Below, piece after piece: positions 9,423-17,673 of a DNA stretch of 64,000 bases (position 1 is its first letter; every line of letters starts with the position of its first letter). The position numbers and the translations under genes are program-made. The stretch is taken from assembly GCA_004297825.1 (NCBI GenBank), contig SCSX01000036.1:108680-172679 (forward strand), given 5' to 3'. The DNA comes from Spirochaetota bacterium (GTDB taxonomy: Bacteria > Spirochaetota > UBA4802 > UBA5368). Below the pieces are notes generated by a model. That model was not told where the DNA came from and did not search any database. It saw nothing but the letters and a program-made list of their open reading frames with translations.

Positions 9423-10196
9423 TCAGGGCGCCGCGATGACTGTCCAGCGCAGGCTGTCATAGCTGAATATGCGGCACCGGCGCGATTTGCCCGCCTGGAG
9501 TATCGAGCCGTGCGTGCACAGCGCCTCGGGCGAGGCCCTGTCGTCGGTGATGAGCGGGTTCAGGACGAGCTCCTTTCGTGAATCGACCCTTACGATGCCG
9601 TCTGCGCTGGCGATGGTCGTATCGGCCCCCGCCACCCCGAGGAGTCTTTCCATGTCGACCTGCAGGATGAAAACCCCTTTGATCTCCCCGCCTTGAAAAA
9701 CATTTCCCGCGATGAGCATGCGGAAAAGGCCCGAGCTCCGGGGAAACTCGGTCACGTCCTCGACATGCAGCGGCGTCTTCCTGTTCGAGAAGCATCGTCC
9801 CAGGGGACTCTCCGGTTTGAAGTGCCGGATGTTTTTGGCGAACAGGTCGTCGTTGTCCCTGGTGTACACGACCATGCCGTGTGCGTTGATGAGGATGAAG
9901 TCCGAATAATTGCCCTGCGTGACCGCGCGTATCATCTCCGTGATGCCCTCGCGCTCGAGGAGGTAGAACCGGTCGCCCCCCTCGTTCATTTTCTGCAGAT
10001 GCGTGAGATTGTCTATGAGCGCGCGTTTCTCGATGACCGCGGTCGCATGCGCCATGTCCTGTTCGCAGAGCGCGAAGAAATCCCTCAACGGGTCTCCCGA
10101 GCCGGAATCGTCGGGCCTGGCGGTGTGCGCCCCCGTCCCGCACGCGCATTGGACCGCGAGTATCGCAAGCGCAAGGACTCGTGCGGGTTTATTCAT
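9423..10196 (-). CDS. Exported lipoprotein with a Cache-like sensor domain
   Basis: 257 residues. The N-terminus has a signal peptide with a possible lipobox (VQCAC, Cys about 19). The body (about 35-255) resembles periplasmic Cache ligand-sensor domains: a long helix, then VTQGNYSDFILINAHG, FKPESPLGRCF and GVFILQVDMERLL. No transmembrane helix or output domain (HAMP, kinase, GGDEF, chemoreceptor) follows, so it would be a free-standing sensor. It lies 79 bases downstream of the large FAD/Fe-S dehydrogenase on the same strand and could be co-transcribed with it. Its ligand is unknown. Confidence 0.65.
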   Translation of the reverse strand: MNKPARVLALAILAVQCACGTGAHTARPDDSGSGDPLRDFFALCEQDMAHATAVIEKRALIDNLTHLQKMNEGGDRFYLLEREGITEMIRAVTQGNYSDFILINAHGMVVYTRDNDDLFAKNIRHFKPESPLGRCFSNRKTPLHVEDVTEFPRSSGLFRMLIAGNVFQGGEIKGVFILQVDMERLLGVAGADTTIASADGIVRVDSRKELVLNPLITDDRASPEALCTHGSILQAGKSRRCRIFSYDSLRWTVIAAP

Positions 10197-10275
10197 GAGA
10201 CGGCCTCCGGACGGAATTGCTGGTGGCGAAGTTTCACCGCTTGAAAGATTGCATACCTGTACCTACAATATCTGC

Positions 10276-13200
10276 CTAATAGAGTATTTTCTCAACCCCC
10301 TTTTTCTTCACGCTCCGCATAAATTGTTTCTTCCAGCCGATTCCCAGGAAGGTTTCCGCGGCGTACACGACGAGCGCGCGCGCCGTCACCCTGGTTCCCT
10401 CGTCGATCCGGGAAAGGCCCTGGACGCAACTGGGGCATGTCGTGAGCACCGTGCAGCGGCGGCCCGGGCTTTCGCGCACGATGCCCGCCGCCTTGCGTTC
10501 CCTGAGAAGGTTCGATATCTCAGGGGTCGAGAGCGCGAGCGTGCCCCCCTCGCCGCAGCAGCGGGGCACCATCACCGGCGATGCGCCGAATAGCGACTCG
10601 AATGTTTTGGACGCCCCCAGGTTCTTGAGCGGGGTATGACAGGGCTCGTGGTAGAGAATTTTCAGGCCGTTCCTTACGGACGAGTACAATCCCTCCGACG
10701 CGAGGTATTCGTTGATATCCATGAGCGCGGCGCCGTTGAAAATGTTTTCTATTTCATATTTCTCGAGCATCTCGAAACAGGTGCCGCAGGAGACGAGCAC
10801 GTGCCGGATTTCCATGTAGCCGAGCATGTCGGCGATACGGTGCATCATCACGCGGTTCTCATAGCTTTTCATATCGGCGGCGGCGGTCCTGCCGTTGGCC
10901 AGGAGCGGGTACCCGCAGCAGAGGTACTCGGGAAGGATCACGATGCGCACACCCGCGTGGTAGAGCAGCGCGATGGTCGCGATGCTTATCTCCGGGAACA
11001 TGCGCTCGGATCCGCACCCGGGGAAGTAGACGACGCTCCCCTTTACGGGGACGTCGGGATTTTCGAACACGCAGAAGGTCCCGGAGCCCTTGATGCCCAG
11101 GAGCTCGCGGAGCGTCCTGTCCCCCGAGCGCGGGAGCCGGCCCTTGAGCATCGCGGTCGTACGCGGCGCGAGCGCGCCCGCGAGGGCGCGCACCGGTTTC
11201 ACGGCATAGTGCGCCGTTCTCTGCGCCGCATAGCCCGCCTTGAGAAGCGCGAGCCGGAAGAACTTGTTGGCGTAATAGCCCCTGCGCCTCAGGTAGTAGA
11301 GCGTGAGCCAGGTGACGAGCTTGAACTTGGCCTTCCGGCGCTGGAACATGAGATCGCGGATGTCGAGCGTGATGTTCCCGAAGTCGATCTTCACGGGGCA
11401 GGGTACGCTGCACTTGTGGCACATGGTGCAGTGGTCGGAAATCTCCCTGAGCTTCTTGAAATGCCGGAAAGAGAGCGACTTGGACGTCTGCGCGTCGTAG
11501 AGCACGGCCTCGGTGATGAGCGCGACGCCCAGTATCTTGTTGCGCGGGTTATAGAACATGGTGCCGCGGGGGTAGTGCGTGTTGCAGGTCGATTTGCACT
11601 TGCCGCATCTCACGCACGCCGCGATGGACGCGGACAGGCTTTCGATGTCGGCGGCCTTGAGGATGAACGCCTCGAGCTCGAGCAGGTTGAAGGACGGCGT
11701 GTATACCATGTGCAGGGGGAAATCGGGATCGAGCTTGCCGGGGTTGAACAGGTTCCCGGGATCCGCATCGCGCTTGTACGCGGCATACGCGTCAAGCACC
11801 TCGCGTCCGATATACTTGAGTTTCGTGAGACCGATCCCGTGCTCGCCGGACACGACCCCGCCCAGCCGGACCGCCTCCCGCATGACGGCGCCCGCCGTCT
11901 CGTCGGCCTCGCGCATCATGAGGTAGTCGTTCGAATGAACGGGTATGTTGACGTGCACGTTCCCGTCGCCCGCGTGCATGTGCGTGGCAATGATGATCCG
12001 GCGCGTACGCTCCGCGGCCGCGAGGGTCTCGAATTCGCGGATGAGCTCGGCGTAGCCGTGAAAGGATTTCGGGAACGCGCCCAGGACGTCTTCTTCGACG
12101 GAGACGAGTATCTGCCCGTCCCGGTCCTTATCCGGAAGGCCGCCCTCAAGTCCCGCGAGACAGCCGCGGCACCGGTCCCTGATCTCCGTTACCCGGTGCG
12201 CGAAGGCGTCCAGTTTAGCCTCGGGGGCGCCGCTCTTTCCCGACCTTTTGCACGTGAGAAGGAACTCGACGATGCGCTCCGTGAGGCGCAGGTCGTTGGC
12301 GATCTCCTTCTCGATGTTCAGCCGCTCGATATAGTCGGCGAATTCGGGGAGCCGCTCGAGGGGTATGACCACGTCCTCGTTAAGCTTGAACGCGTTCGTG
12401 TGGCGCGCGATGGCCCCCAGGTTCTTGCGGTCCTTCCAGAAGAGCGCGCCCTCCGCGTCGCTTTCCGCGATGAAGCCCTCCGTGTTGTAGGGCCGCACGA
12501 GGTCCAGAACGTGCGTTCCCGCCTTATCGAGCGCGTCCCTGTCATTTCCCTCGACGTCGACCAGGAGCACGGCCTTTGGTATTTCCGTGCGCGCGGACTT
12601 GTTGCGGTAATTTATCGCGAGCACGTATTTCTCGTCGAAGTGCTCCAGCGCGGTGAGGAAGGCCGTCCCGCCGTCCCGGAACGCCGCGGTGATGTCGACG
12701 ATTGCGCGCGCGGCGTTGACGAGATCGCTGCCGAAAAATTCAAGGCAGATCGTCTTCCTGAACGCGAACGGGCGATAGAGCACGAAGCACGCCGATACGA
12801 TGATTCCGTCTCCCCCCTCTTTCTGCACGCCCGGAAGTCCGCCCAGCGCCTTGTTCGTGATGTCCTTGCCGAGCCCCTTGCGGCGGACGTCGGTCCCGGA
12901 GAGGGTGATCGTTTTTAAAACCTCGCCGGACCCTGATCCCGCGTCGCGCACGTCGAAGACCACCAGGTCCCCCGGCTCGATCTTGCGGTGTGGATGATCG
13001 CGCCGCGTCACCTCGAGCGTCCTCCCGGCGGCGTCCACGATCAGGAAGGAATAGAGGTTGTCTATCGCGGTGCCCCACATTACGCATTTCTTCCCCCCCG
13101 CGTTCTCGGCGATGTTGCCGCCTATCGTGGAGGCCCACGCCGAGGTGGGATCGGTGGCGAAGATATAATCGTGGCGGGCGCAATACTCGATAACGTCGTC

Positions 13201-13938
13201 GGTGACGGCGCCGGCCTCGACCCGGACCACGGGGACTTCCGCGCCGCCGGACGTGACGGTCTGGATGCCCAGGACGCGGTCGAGCTTTTCCATGTTGAGG
13301 ACCAGAGTATTACGCATAACGGGAACGGCGCCCCCGGTAAGCCCCGTGCCGCCGCCCCGGGGAATGAGGGAGAGCCCCAGCCGCCACGCGGCGAGGACGA
13401 TTCCCGGCACCTCTCCCGCCGAATCGGGGTAGGCGATCGCCGCGGGATATTCGACCCGCCAGTCCGTCGCGTCGGTCGCGTGGGCCACCTTGTGGATGGC
13501 GGTGAAATGCACGTTCGACCGCGCGGTCTCCCGCCCCAGCGCCCGCAGGGCCCTGGCCCGGAAACGCGATTCGGCGGCGAAGCGTCCGAAAAACTCCCCC
13601 TGGAGGACGCGGGTCTTTTCGACCATGCGCTCCACGAGCGGGTTTCCCCCGGAGCCGCGCGCGATGATGGAGAGCCGCGCTGCGTGGAGATTCTCGAGGC
13701 GGCGAAGCTTTTTCCGGTTTTCCAGGAGGTCGTTGAATATGTACGGGTTGCGGTCGATGATGAAAATATCGCCGATCATCTCGAAGAGCAGCTTCGCGCT
13801 GCGCCCCGTCACGCGTTTCGCGCGCAGGCTCTCGAGGATATCGAGCATCTCCGAGTCGAAATACCTGAGGATTATTTCCCGGTCCGAAAACGATGTATAG
13901 TTATAGGGAATTTCCCTGAATCGAAAATCCTTCTTCAT
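10276..13938 (-). CDS. Giant FAD-linked D-2-hydroxyacid dehydrogenase with Fe-S and CCG domains
   Basis: About 1220 residues. It starts with REIPYNYTSFSDREI, typical of the DUF3683 N-terminal domain. An FAD-binding type 4 domain follows (GGGTGLTGGAVP and SAWASTIGGNIAENAGG), then an FAD-oxidase C-terminal domain containing HMHAGDGNVHVNIPVH and SGEHGIGLTK. Two 4Fe-4S motifs come next (CVRCGKCKSTC and CTMCHKCSVPCP), and finally two cysteine-rich CCG domains (FPGCGSERMF...CCGYP; HEPCHTP...CCGEGG) as in GlpC and heterodisulfide reductase. It is a single-chain equivalent of GlcD plus GlcF, oxidising D-lactate or a similar 2-hydroxyacid and passing electrons to quinone or another carrier. Start uncertain: ATG at 13938 (GGAGG close by) or 13950. 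Confidence 0.88.
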   Translation of the reverse strand: MKKDFRFREIPYNYTSFSDREIILRYFDSEMLDILESLRAKRVTGRSAKLLFEMIGDIFIIDRNPYIFNDLLENRKKLRRLENLHAARLSIIARGSGGNPLVERMVEKTRVLQGEFFGRFAAESRFRARALRALGRETARSNVHFTAIHKVAHATDATDWRVEYPAAIAYPDSAGEVPGIVLAAWRLGLSLIPRGGGTGLTGGAVPVMRNTLVLNMEKLDRVLGIQTVTSGGAEVPVVRVEAGAVTDDVIEYCARHDYIFATDPTSAWASTIGGNIAENAGGKKCVMWGTAIDNLYSFLIVDAAGRTLEVTRRDHPHRKIEPGDLVVFDVRDAGSGSGEVLKTITLSGTDVRRKGLGKDITNKALGGLPGVQKEGGDGIIVSACFVLYRPFAFRKTICLEFFGSDLVNAARAIVDITAAFRDGGTAFLTALEHFDEKYVLAINYRNKSARTEIPKAVLLVDVEGNDRDALDKAGTHVLDLVRPYNTEGFIAESDAEGALFWKDRKNLGAIARHTNAFKLNEDVVIPLERLPEFADYIERLNIEKEIANDLRLTERIVEFLLTCKRSGKSGAPEAKLDAFAHRVTEIRDRCRGCLAGLEGGLPDKDRDGQILVSVEEDVLGAFPKSFHGYAELIREFETLAAAERTRRIIIATHMHAGDGNVHVNIPVHSNDYLMMREADETAGAVMREAVRLGGVVSGEHGIGLTKLKYIGREVLDAYAAYKRDADPGNLFNPGKLDPDFPLHMVYTPSFNLLELEAFILKAADIESLSASIAACVRCGKCKSTCNTHYPRGTMFYNPRNKILGVALITEAVLYDAQTSKSLSFRHFKKLREISDHCTMCHKCSVPCPVKIDFGNITLDIRDLMFQRRKAKFKLVTWLTLYYLRRRGYYANKFFRLALLKAGYAAQRTAHYAVKPVRALAGALAPRTTAMLKGRLPRSGDRTLRELLGIKGSGTFCVFENPDVPVKGSVVYFPGCGSERMFPEISIATIALLYHAGVRIVILPEYLCCGYPLLANGRTAAADMKSYENRVMMHRIADMLGYMEIRHVLVSCGTCFEMLEKYEIENIFNGAALMDINEYLASEGLYSSVRNGLKILYHEPCHTPLKNLGASKTFESLFGASPVMVPRCCGEGGTLALSTPEISNLLRERKAAGIVRESPGRRCTVLTTCPSCVQGLSRIDEGTRVTARALVVYAAETFLGIGWKKQFMRSVKKKGVEKILY

Positions 13939-14101
13939 GATCCTCCGCATGGGTCCGCGTATGATGCGCACAATATAGCACACGATTGCAAGGTGCGGTG
14001 CGGTTTGGCAAGAAAATTTACGGTGCGGCGTGCCGGCATTCGGGGCGTTGCGGGAGGGCTACGCGAAGGAGTTCGGGCGGGGCCGATACTCTCGAAGGCG
14101 G

Positions 14102-14746
14102 TTAGCCCGTGTACACCACCGCGAGGATGACCGACGGCTTGCTGGCGACGCTCCTGAGCGCGTGGGGGATCGTTGAAAGATAGTAGATGCTGTCGCCCGC
14201 ACGCAGGGTTTCCACCTTCCCGCCCAGCTTGATCTCGATCTCGCCTTCCTGAACTATCAGGAATTCTTCCCCGTCGTGAAAGGACGTCTCCGGGGGCCAG
14301 AAGGAATTTTCCAGGGTGATGACGAAGGCCTCCATGTGGCGCGACTTCACGCCCGTGGAGAGCGACTGGTAGAGGTACGCGCGCTTCAGGCACGATTCCG
14401 GACGCTCGTGCGCCTGCTGCGCGCGGTCGCCCCTGCGCGTCACCGAGTAGTGGAATCCGGACGCCTCGTCCAGGAGGAGTCCCGCGCCGATGCGCAGTGC
14501 CTTCGACAGTCGTATGATCGCGTGAAGGTCGGGCAGCGCCTGCTTGTCCTCGATCTCCGCCAGCCGAGCCTCCTCGATGCCGGAGAGCGTAGCGAGCTTT
14601 TCCAGGGAAAGACCCTGCATCTCGCGGATGCCGCGGAGCCTGTCGCCTATATAGAGCTTTTCCTCCGCCTGGTTTTCCTCCTGGTAATAGCCGCTCAGGT
14701 CCTCGAGAAATTCCTGGTAGTCCCTGCTCTGAAAATTGGTTTTCAT
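14102..14746 (-). CDS. XRE-family regulator with cupin domain
   Basis: 214 residues. A helix-turn-helix of XRE type (about 30-90: IGDRLRGIREMQGLSLEKLA) is followed by a cupin_2 sensor domain (about 135-212: HDGEEFLIVQEGEIEIKLGG, then GDSIYYLSTIPHAL). GGAGG lies upstream. Such proteins bind DNA and sense a small ligand through the cupin. The acyl-CoA ligase nearby at 15617 suggests control of fatty-acid activation, as is common for HTH-cupin/AMP-ligase neighbours. A cupin-only paralogue lies immediately upstream on the same strand. Confidence 0.87.
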   Translation of the reverse strand: MKTNFQSRDYQEFLEDLSGYYQEENQAEEKLYIGDRLRGIREMQGLSLEKLATLSGIEEARLAEIEDKQALPDLHAIIRLSKALRIGAGLLLDEASGFHYSVTRRGDRAQQAHERPESCLKRAYLYQSLSTGVKSRHMEAFVITLENSFWPPETSFHDGEEFLIVQEGEIEIKLGGKVETLRAGDSIYYLSTIPHALRSVASKPSVILAVVYTG

Positions 14747-14877
14747 GGCGGCGCCTCCTCCCGGGGAGAACGTGATCGCGGGCTGCCCGGGGCCGCCCGC
14801 TCATCGATGCGAGGTATGGTATGCCCGGTAACCGGGGGTTGTCAATGTAAAAAGCGTTTCGCGTGCGGTAAACGGAA

Positions 14878-15399
14878 CTACAGGCCGCAGATGACGGCGA
14901 CGATTATCGATTTGCGGAATGTTCGGTTTTCGATCCGGTGAGGAATGGAGGAGCGGTAGTAAACGCTGTCGCCCTCGCGCAGCAGTATCTCCTCCTCGCC
15001 CAGGAAAATTTTTATCGAGCCTTTCCGCACCAGGATAAACTCCTCTCCCCTGTGCGAGGCGCATTCCCGCCGCCTGCCCTTGCCGGTCAGGGTGATCACG
15101 AAGGCGCGCATGGACGGAAGAGGTCCGGCCGGCCCGGGGGTTTTCCCGGGGCGTGCGGCGATACTGTCGATGGGCAGCATGCGCGCAGGGTCGGTGCGCG
15201 CCGCCTCATCCTTCCTTATTACCGTGTATCCAAGACCCCCGCCCCCCGGTTTACGCGCAACGCCCGCGCCCTGGTGCCGGGCGCACAACCCGCGCACGTA
15301 CTCGTCCCATTCGGGTCCCTGGAGAAATTCTCCGGGATCGATTCCCCTGCAGGAGGATTCAAGCTCCTGGGGTTCTTTCTTTTTCTTTCGAGGGCTCAT
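14878..15399 (-). CDS. Cupin protein, HTH-less paralogue of the adjacent regulator
   Basis: 173 residues. The C-terminal cupin (about 95-173: MRAFVITL, HRGEEFILVRKGSIKIFLG, GDSVYYRSSIPHRI) is clearly paralogous to the cupin of the gene at 14102. The N-terminus retains a short helical stretch (FLQGPEWDEYVRGLCARH) but the helix-turn-helix is absent, replaced by a basic, glycine- and proline-rich linker. It starts KKKKEPQE. It may sense the same ligand and dimerise with its neighbour, or be a decaying duplicate. The ribosome-binding site is weak. It is divergent from the acyl-CoA ligase across 217 bases. Confidence 0.7.
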   Translation of the reverse strand: MSPRKKKKEPQELESSCRGIDPGEFLQGPEWDEYVRGLCARHQGAGVARKPGGGGLGYTVIRKDEAARTDPARMLPIDSIAARPGKTPGPAGPLPSMRAFVITLTGKGRRRECASHRGEEFILVRKGSIKIFLGEEEILLREGDSVYYRSSIPHRIENRTFRKSIIVAVICGL

Positions 15400-15616
15400 T
15401 ATCGTGTGGCGCCTGCGCTACCCGGCCCGTTCCGCTGCAAAAGACTTGGGCGGAACGAGGGCACGCGTTAAGTATAAACCGTTGTTCATTATTTTACAAA
15501 AAAACCGTTTAATTTGTACGGAAAATTTTTTGGGTTATATATAATTATTGACGGCCTACCGGTCCCCCGCATAGTGACACCGGCGGGCCCGAGAACGCGC
15601 GTGAGCGGAGTGGCTG

Positions 15617-17485
15617 ATGGATAAGCTTAGGAGCCAGCTCGGCGGACTGGTCCTGAACGAGGACACCGTCGTGGGCATTGAATTCAATACCTACATGAGG
15701 TATTGGGACAAGGTCAAGTTCCTCTCCAGAGAGAAAAACGGTTATACCACACAGGATTTCGTCCCCACGACGGGGGGCGATTTTATCGAGCAGCAGCTGT
15801 ATCTTGCGGCGGGCCTGCTCGAACTCAACGTCGAAAAGGGCGAGACCGTCGCCGTATTTTCCCAGAATTCCATCCGGTACGCCGCCTCGCTTTTCGCGAT
15901 TTTCTCCATAGGCGCCGTGTTCGTTCCCGTATATCCCACCACCACAGAGGAAGAGGTGGAGCAGATGCTCCGCCATTCCGAAACACGCACCATTTTCGCG
16001 GGGGAGATCGCCGAATACCAGAAGGCGCTGGCGATCCTGGACAAGGTCAAGTCCCCCCTGCGCAGGGTGATCGCCTGTCACCACATGGACGCGGGACCCG
16101 AAAACGTGATCACCTACGAGAAGCTTATCAAGCTGGGGCGCACCTCGAACCGGCTTCCCGAGGTCATCGATGCGCTTAAAAACATGAAGGGCGACGACCT
16201 GGCCGCGCTCTTCTACACCCCCGGCACCACCGGCGAACCGAAGGGCGCGCTGCTCTCCCACGCGAATTTCGCTTCGCAGCGATGCGTCATGGACATCTTA
16301 AAGGTAGGCCCGCGCGACGTGAAGCTGTGCCACCTGCCGTTCAGCCACGTATTCGGGCTGTCGGCGGATGTGTTCTCCTGCGCGACCACGGGCGCGCTCA
16401 TGGGGATTATGAGGAGCTTCGAGACCGGGGAAATGCTCGCCGCGATGGCGGAGGTGCGTCCCACGATCATCTGTTCCGTACCGCGCATGTTCGAAAAGAT
16501 CCGCACGAACGTGCTGCAGGAGATACAGAACGGCGGCGGTGTAAGGAAGACGCTTTTTTCGCTCGCGGTCCGTACCGGCACGAACATATACATGCGGCGC
16601 TGTAAAAAGCAGTTCATCCCGCCGCACGCCTTCGCGCTGCGCCTCCTTCTCTCACCGGTATACAGGTCGATCAGGAAAAGCATCCGCATGGCCAGGGTCA
16701 GGCTTCTCATTTCAGGCGGCGGGCCGCTCCCGGTCGAGGTCGCGTATTTTTTCGGCGGGCTGGGGCTGTCCATACTCGAGGGATACGGGCTTACGGAAAC
16801 GTCCCCCGTGATGAACGTGAACCCGCCGTACGCGAACAAGCCGGGAACGGTGGGGCCGCCCATCCCGGGTTGCGAGGAGAAGATATCGGACGAGGGCGAG
16901 GTGCTGGTGCGCGGTCCCATGGTCTGCAGGGGGTACCATCTGAACGACGAGGAAACCCGGTTTTCATTCACGCCCGACGGCTTCTTTAGGACCGGCGATA
17001 TCGGAACCTTCGACGCGGACGGCTACCTCACGATCACCGGCAGGATCAAGGACCTCATCATCACCTCTGCAGGAAAGAACATCGCGCCCCTGCATATCGA
17101 GAAGCGCTTTCAGACCGACCAGTATATCAGCAATTTCTGCGCGATAGGCGACGGGAGGAAGTACATCTCGGCGCTCATTGTGCCCAATTTCGGCATGCTC
17201 CGCACGCTCGCGCGCGAGATGAACATCCCCTTCAAGGGGAACGAGGACCTCATCGCGCGTCCCGAGATCGTGAAATTCTACAAGGAGCGCGTGGGCGAGA
17301 TCTCGTCCACGCTCGCCAAGTTCGAACAGGTGAAAAAATTCACCCTGCTCGCCGATGAGTTCTCGGTCGAGACGGGCGAGATTTCCCCCACCTTCAAGTT
17401 CCGCCGGCACGCGGTGCAGGACAAGTACAAGTCCCAGATAGACATGATGTATCCCTCCAGCGACGCCCTGCACGACGAGTTTTAG
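15617..17485 (+). CDS. Long-chain acyl-CoA ligase (AMP-binding)
   Basis: 622 residues of the FadD15/long-chain acyl-CoA synthetase group. The P-loop motif is YTPGTTGEPKGALLSH (about 200-215) with Pro in place of the usual Ser after YT. The adenylate-forming core continues with GYGLTETSPVM (about 392-402) and FFRTGDIG, and ITGRIKDLIITSAGKNIAP marks the hinge to the mobile C-terminal domain. It should activate fatty acids with ATP and CoA at the membrane face. An AT-rich stretch at 15485-15550 includes TTGTAC and TATATA spaced 16 bases apart (15514-15541), a weak promoter candidate. The cupin regulators are divergent. Confidence 0.9.
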   Translation: MDKLRSQLGGLVLNEDTVVGIEFNTYMRYWDKVKFLSREKNGYTTQDFVPTTGGDFIEQQLYLAAGLLELNVEKGETVAVFSQNSIRYAASLFAIFSIGAVFVPVYPTTTEEEVEQMLRHSETRTIFAGEIAEYQKALAILDKVKSPLRRVIACHHMDAGPENVITYEKLIKLGRTSNRLPEVIDALKNMKGDDLAALFYTPGTTGEPKGALLSHANFASQRCVMDILKVGPRDVKLCHLPFSHVFGLSADVFSCATTGALMGIMRSFETGEMLAAMAEVRPTIICSVPRMFEKIRTNVLQEIQNGGGVRKTLFSLAVRTGTNIYMRRCKKQFIPPHAFALRLLLSPVYRSIRKSIRMARVRLLISGGGPLPVEVAYFFGGLGLSILEGYGLTETSPVMNVNPPYANKPGTVGPPIPGCEEKISDEGEVLVRGPMVCRGYHLNDEETRFSFTPDGFFRTGDIGTFDADGYLTITGRIKDLIITSAGKNIAPLHIEKRFQTDQYISNFCAIGDGRKYISALIVPNFGMLRTLAREMNIPFKGNEDLIARPEIVKFYKERVGEISSTLAKFEQVKKFTLLADEFSVETGEISPTFKFRRHAVQDKYKSQIDMMYPSSDALHDEF

Positions 17486-17505
17486 CGAAGACGGCATTTT
17501 CTCGT

Positions 17506-17534
17506 TTGACAAGAATCGCGCCCGCGGTCATTAT
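17506..17534 (+). promoter_or_regulatory. Candidate promoter of mrfAB
   Basis: TTGACA (17506-17511), 17 bases, CATTAT (17529-17534). The -35 is perfect and the -10 has four of six bases. It would give a leader of roughly 130 bases before mrfA. Confidence 0.45.
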
Positions 17535-17673
17535 CTCTATGCGACATAAGGGAATTCCTGCGAGGCTCACGTCAAGGGGGCCGATACGCGGGAGTTCCCC
17601 CTCAGGCGAGAAGCCGCCCGGACCGCACGCTCCCGGTCATCGCGACCTGCCCCGGGCGCACACCGGTTTCAGT

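Noticed and set aside
10636..12918. A 760-codon open frame on the plus strand
   Set aside because: Antisense to the FAD/Fe-S dehydrogenase, whose motifs are all in frame. Chance frame in G+C-rich DNA.
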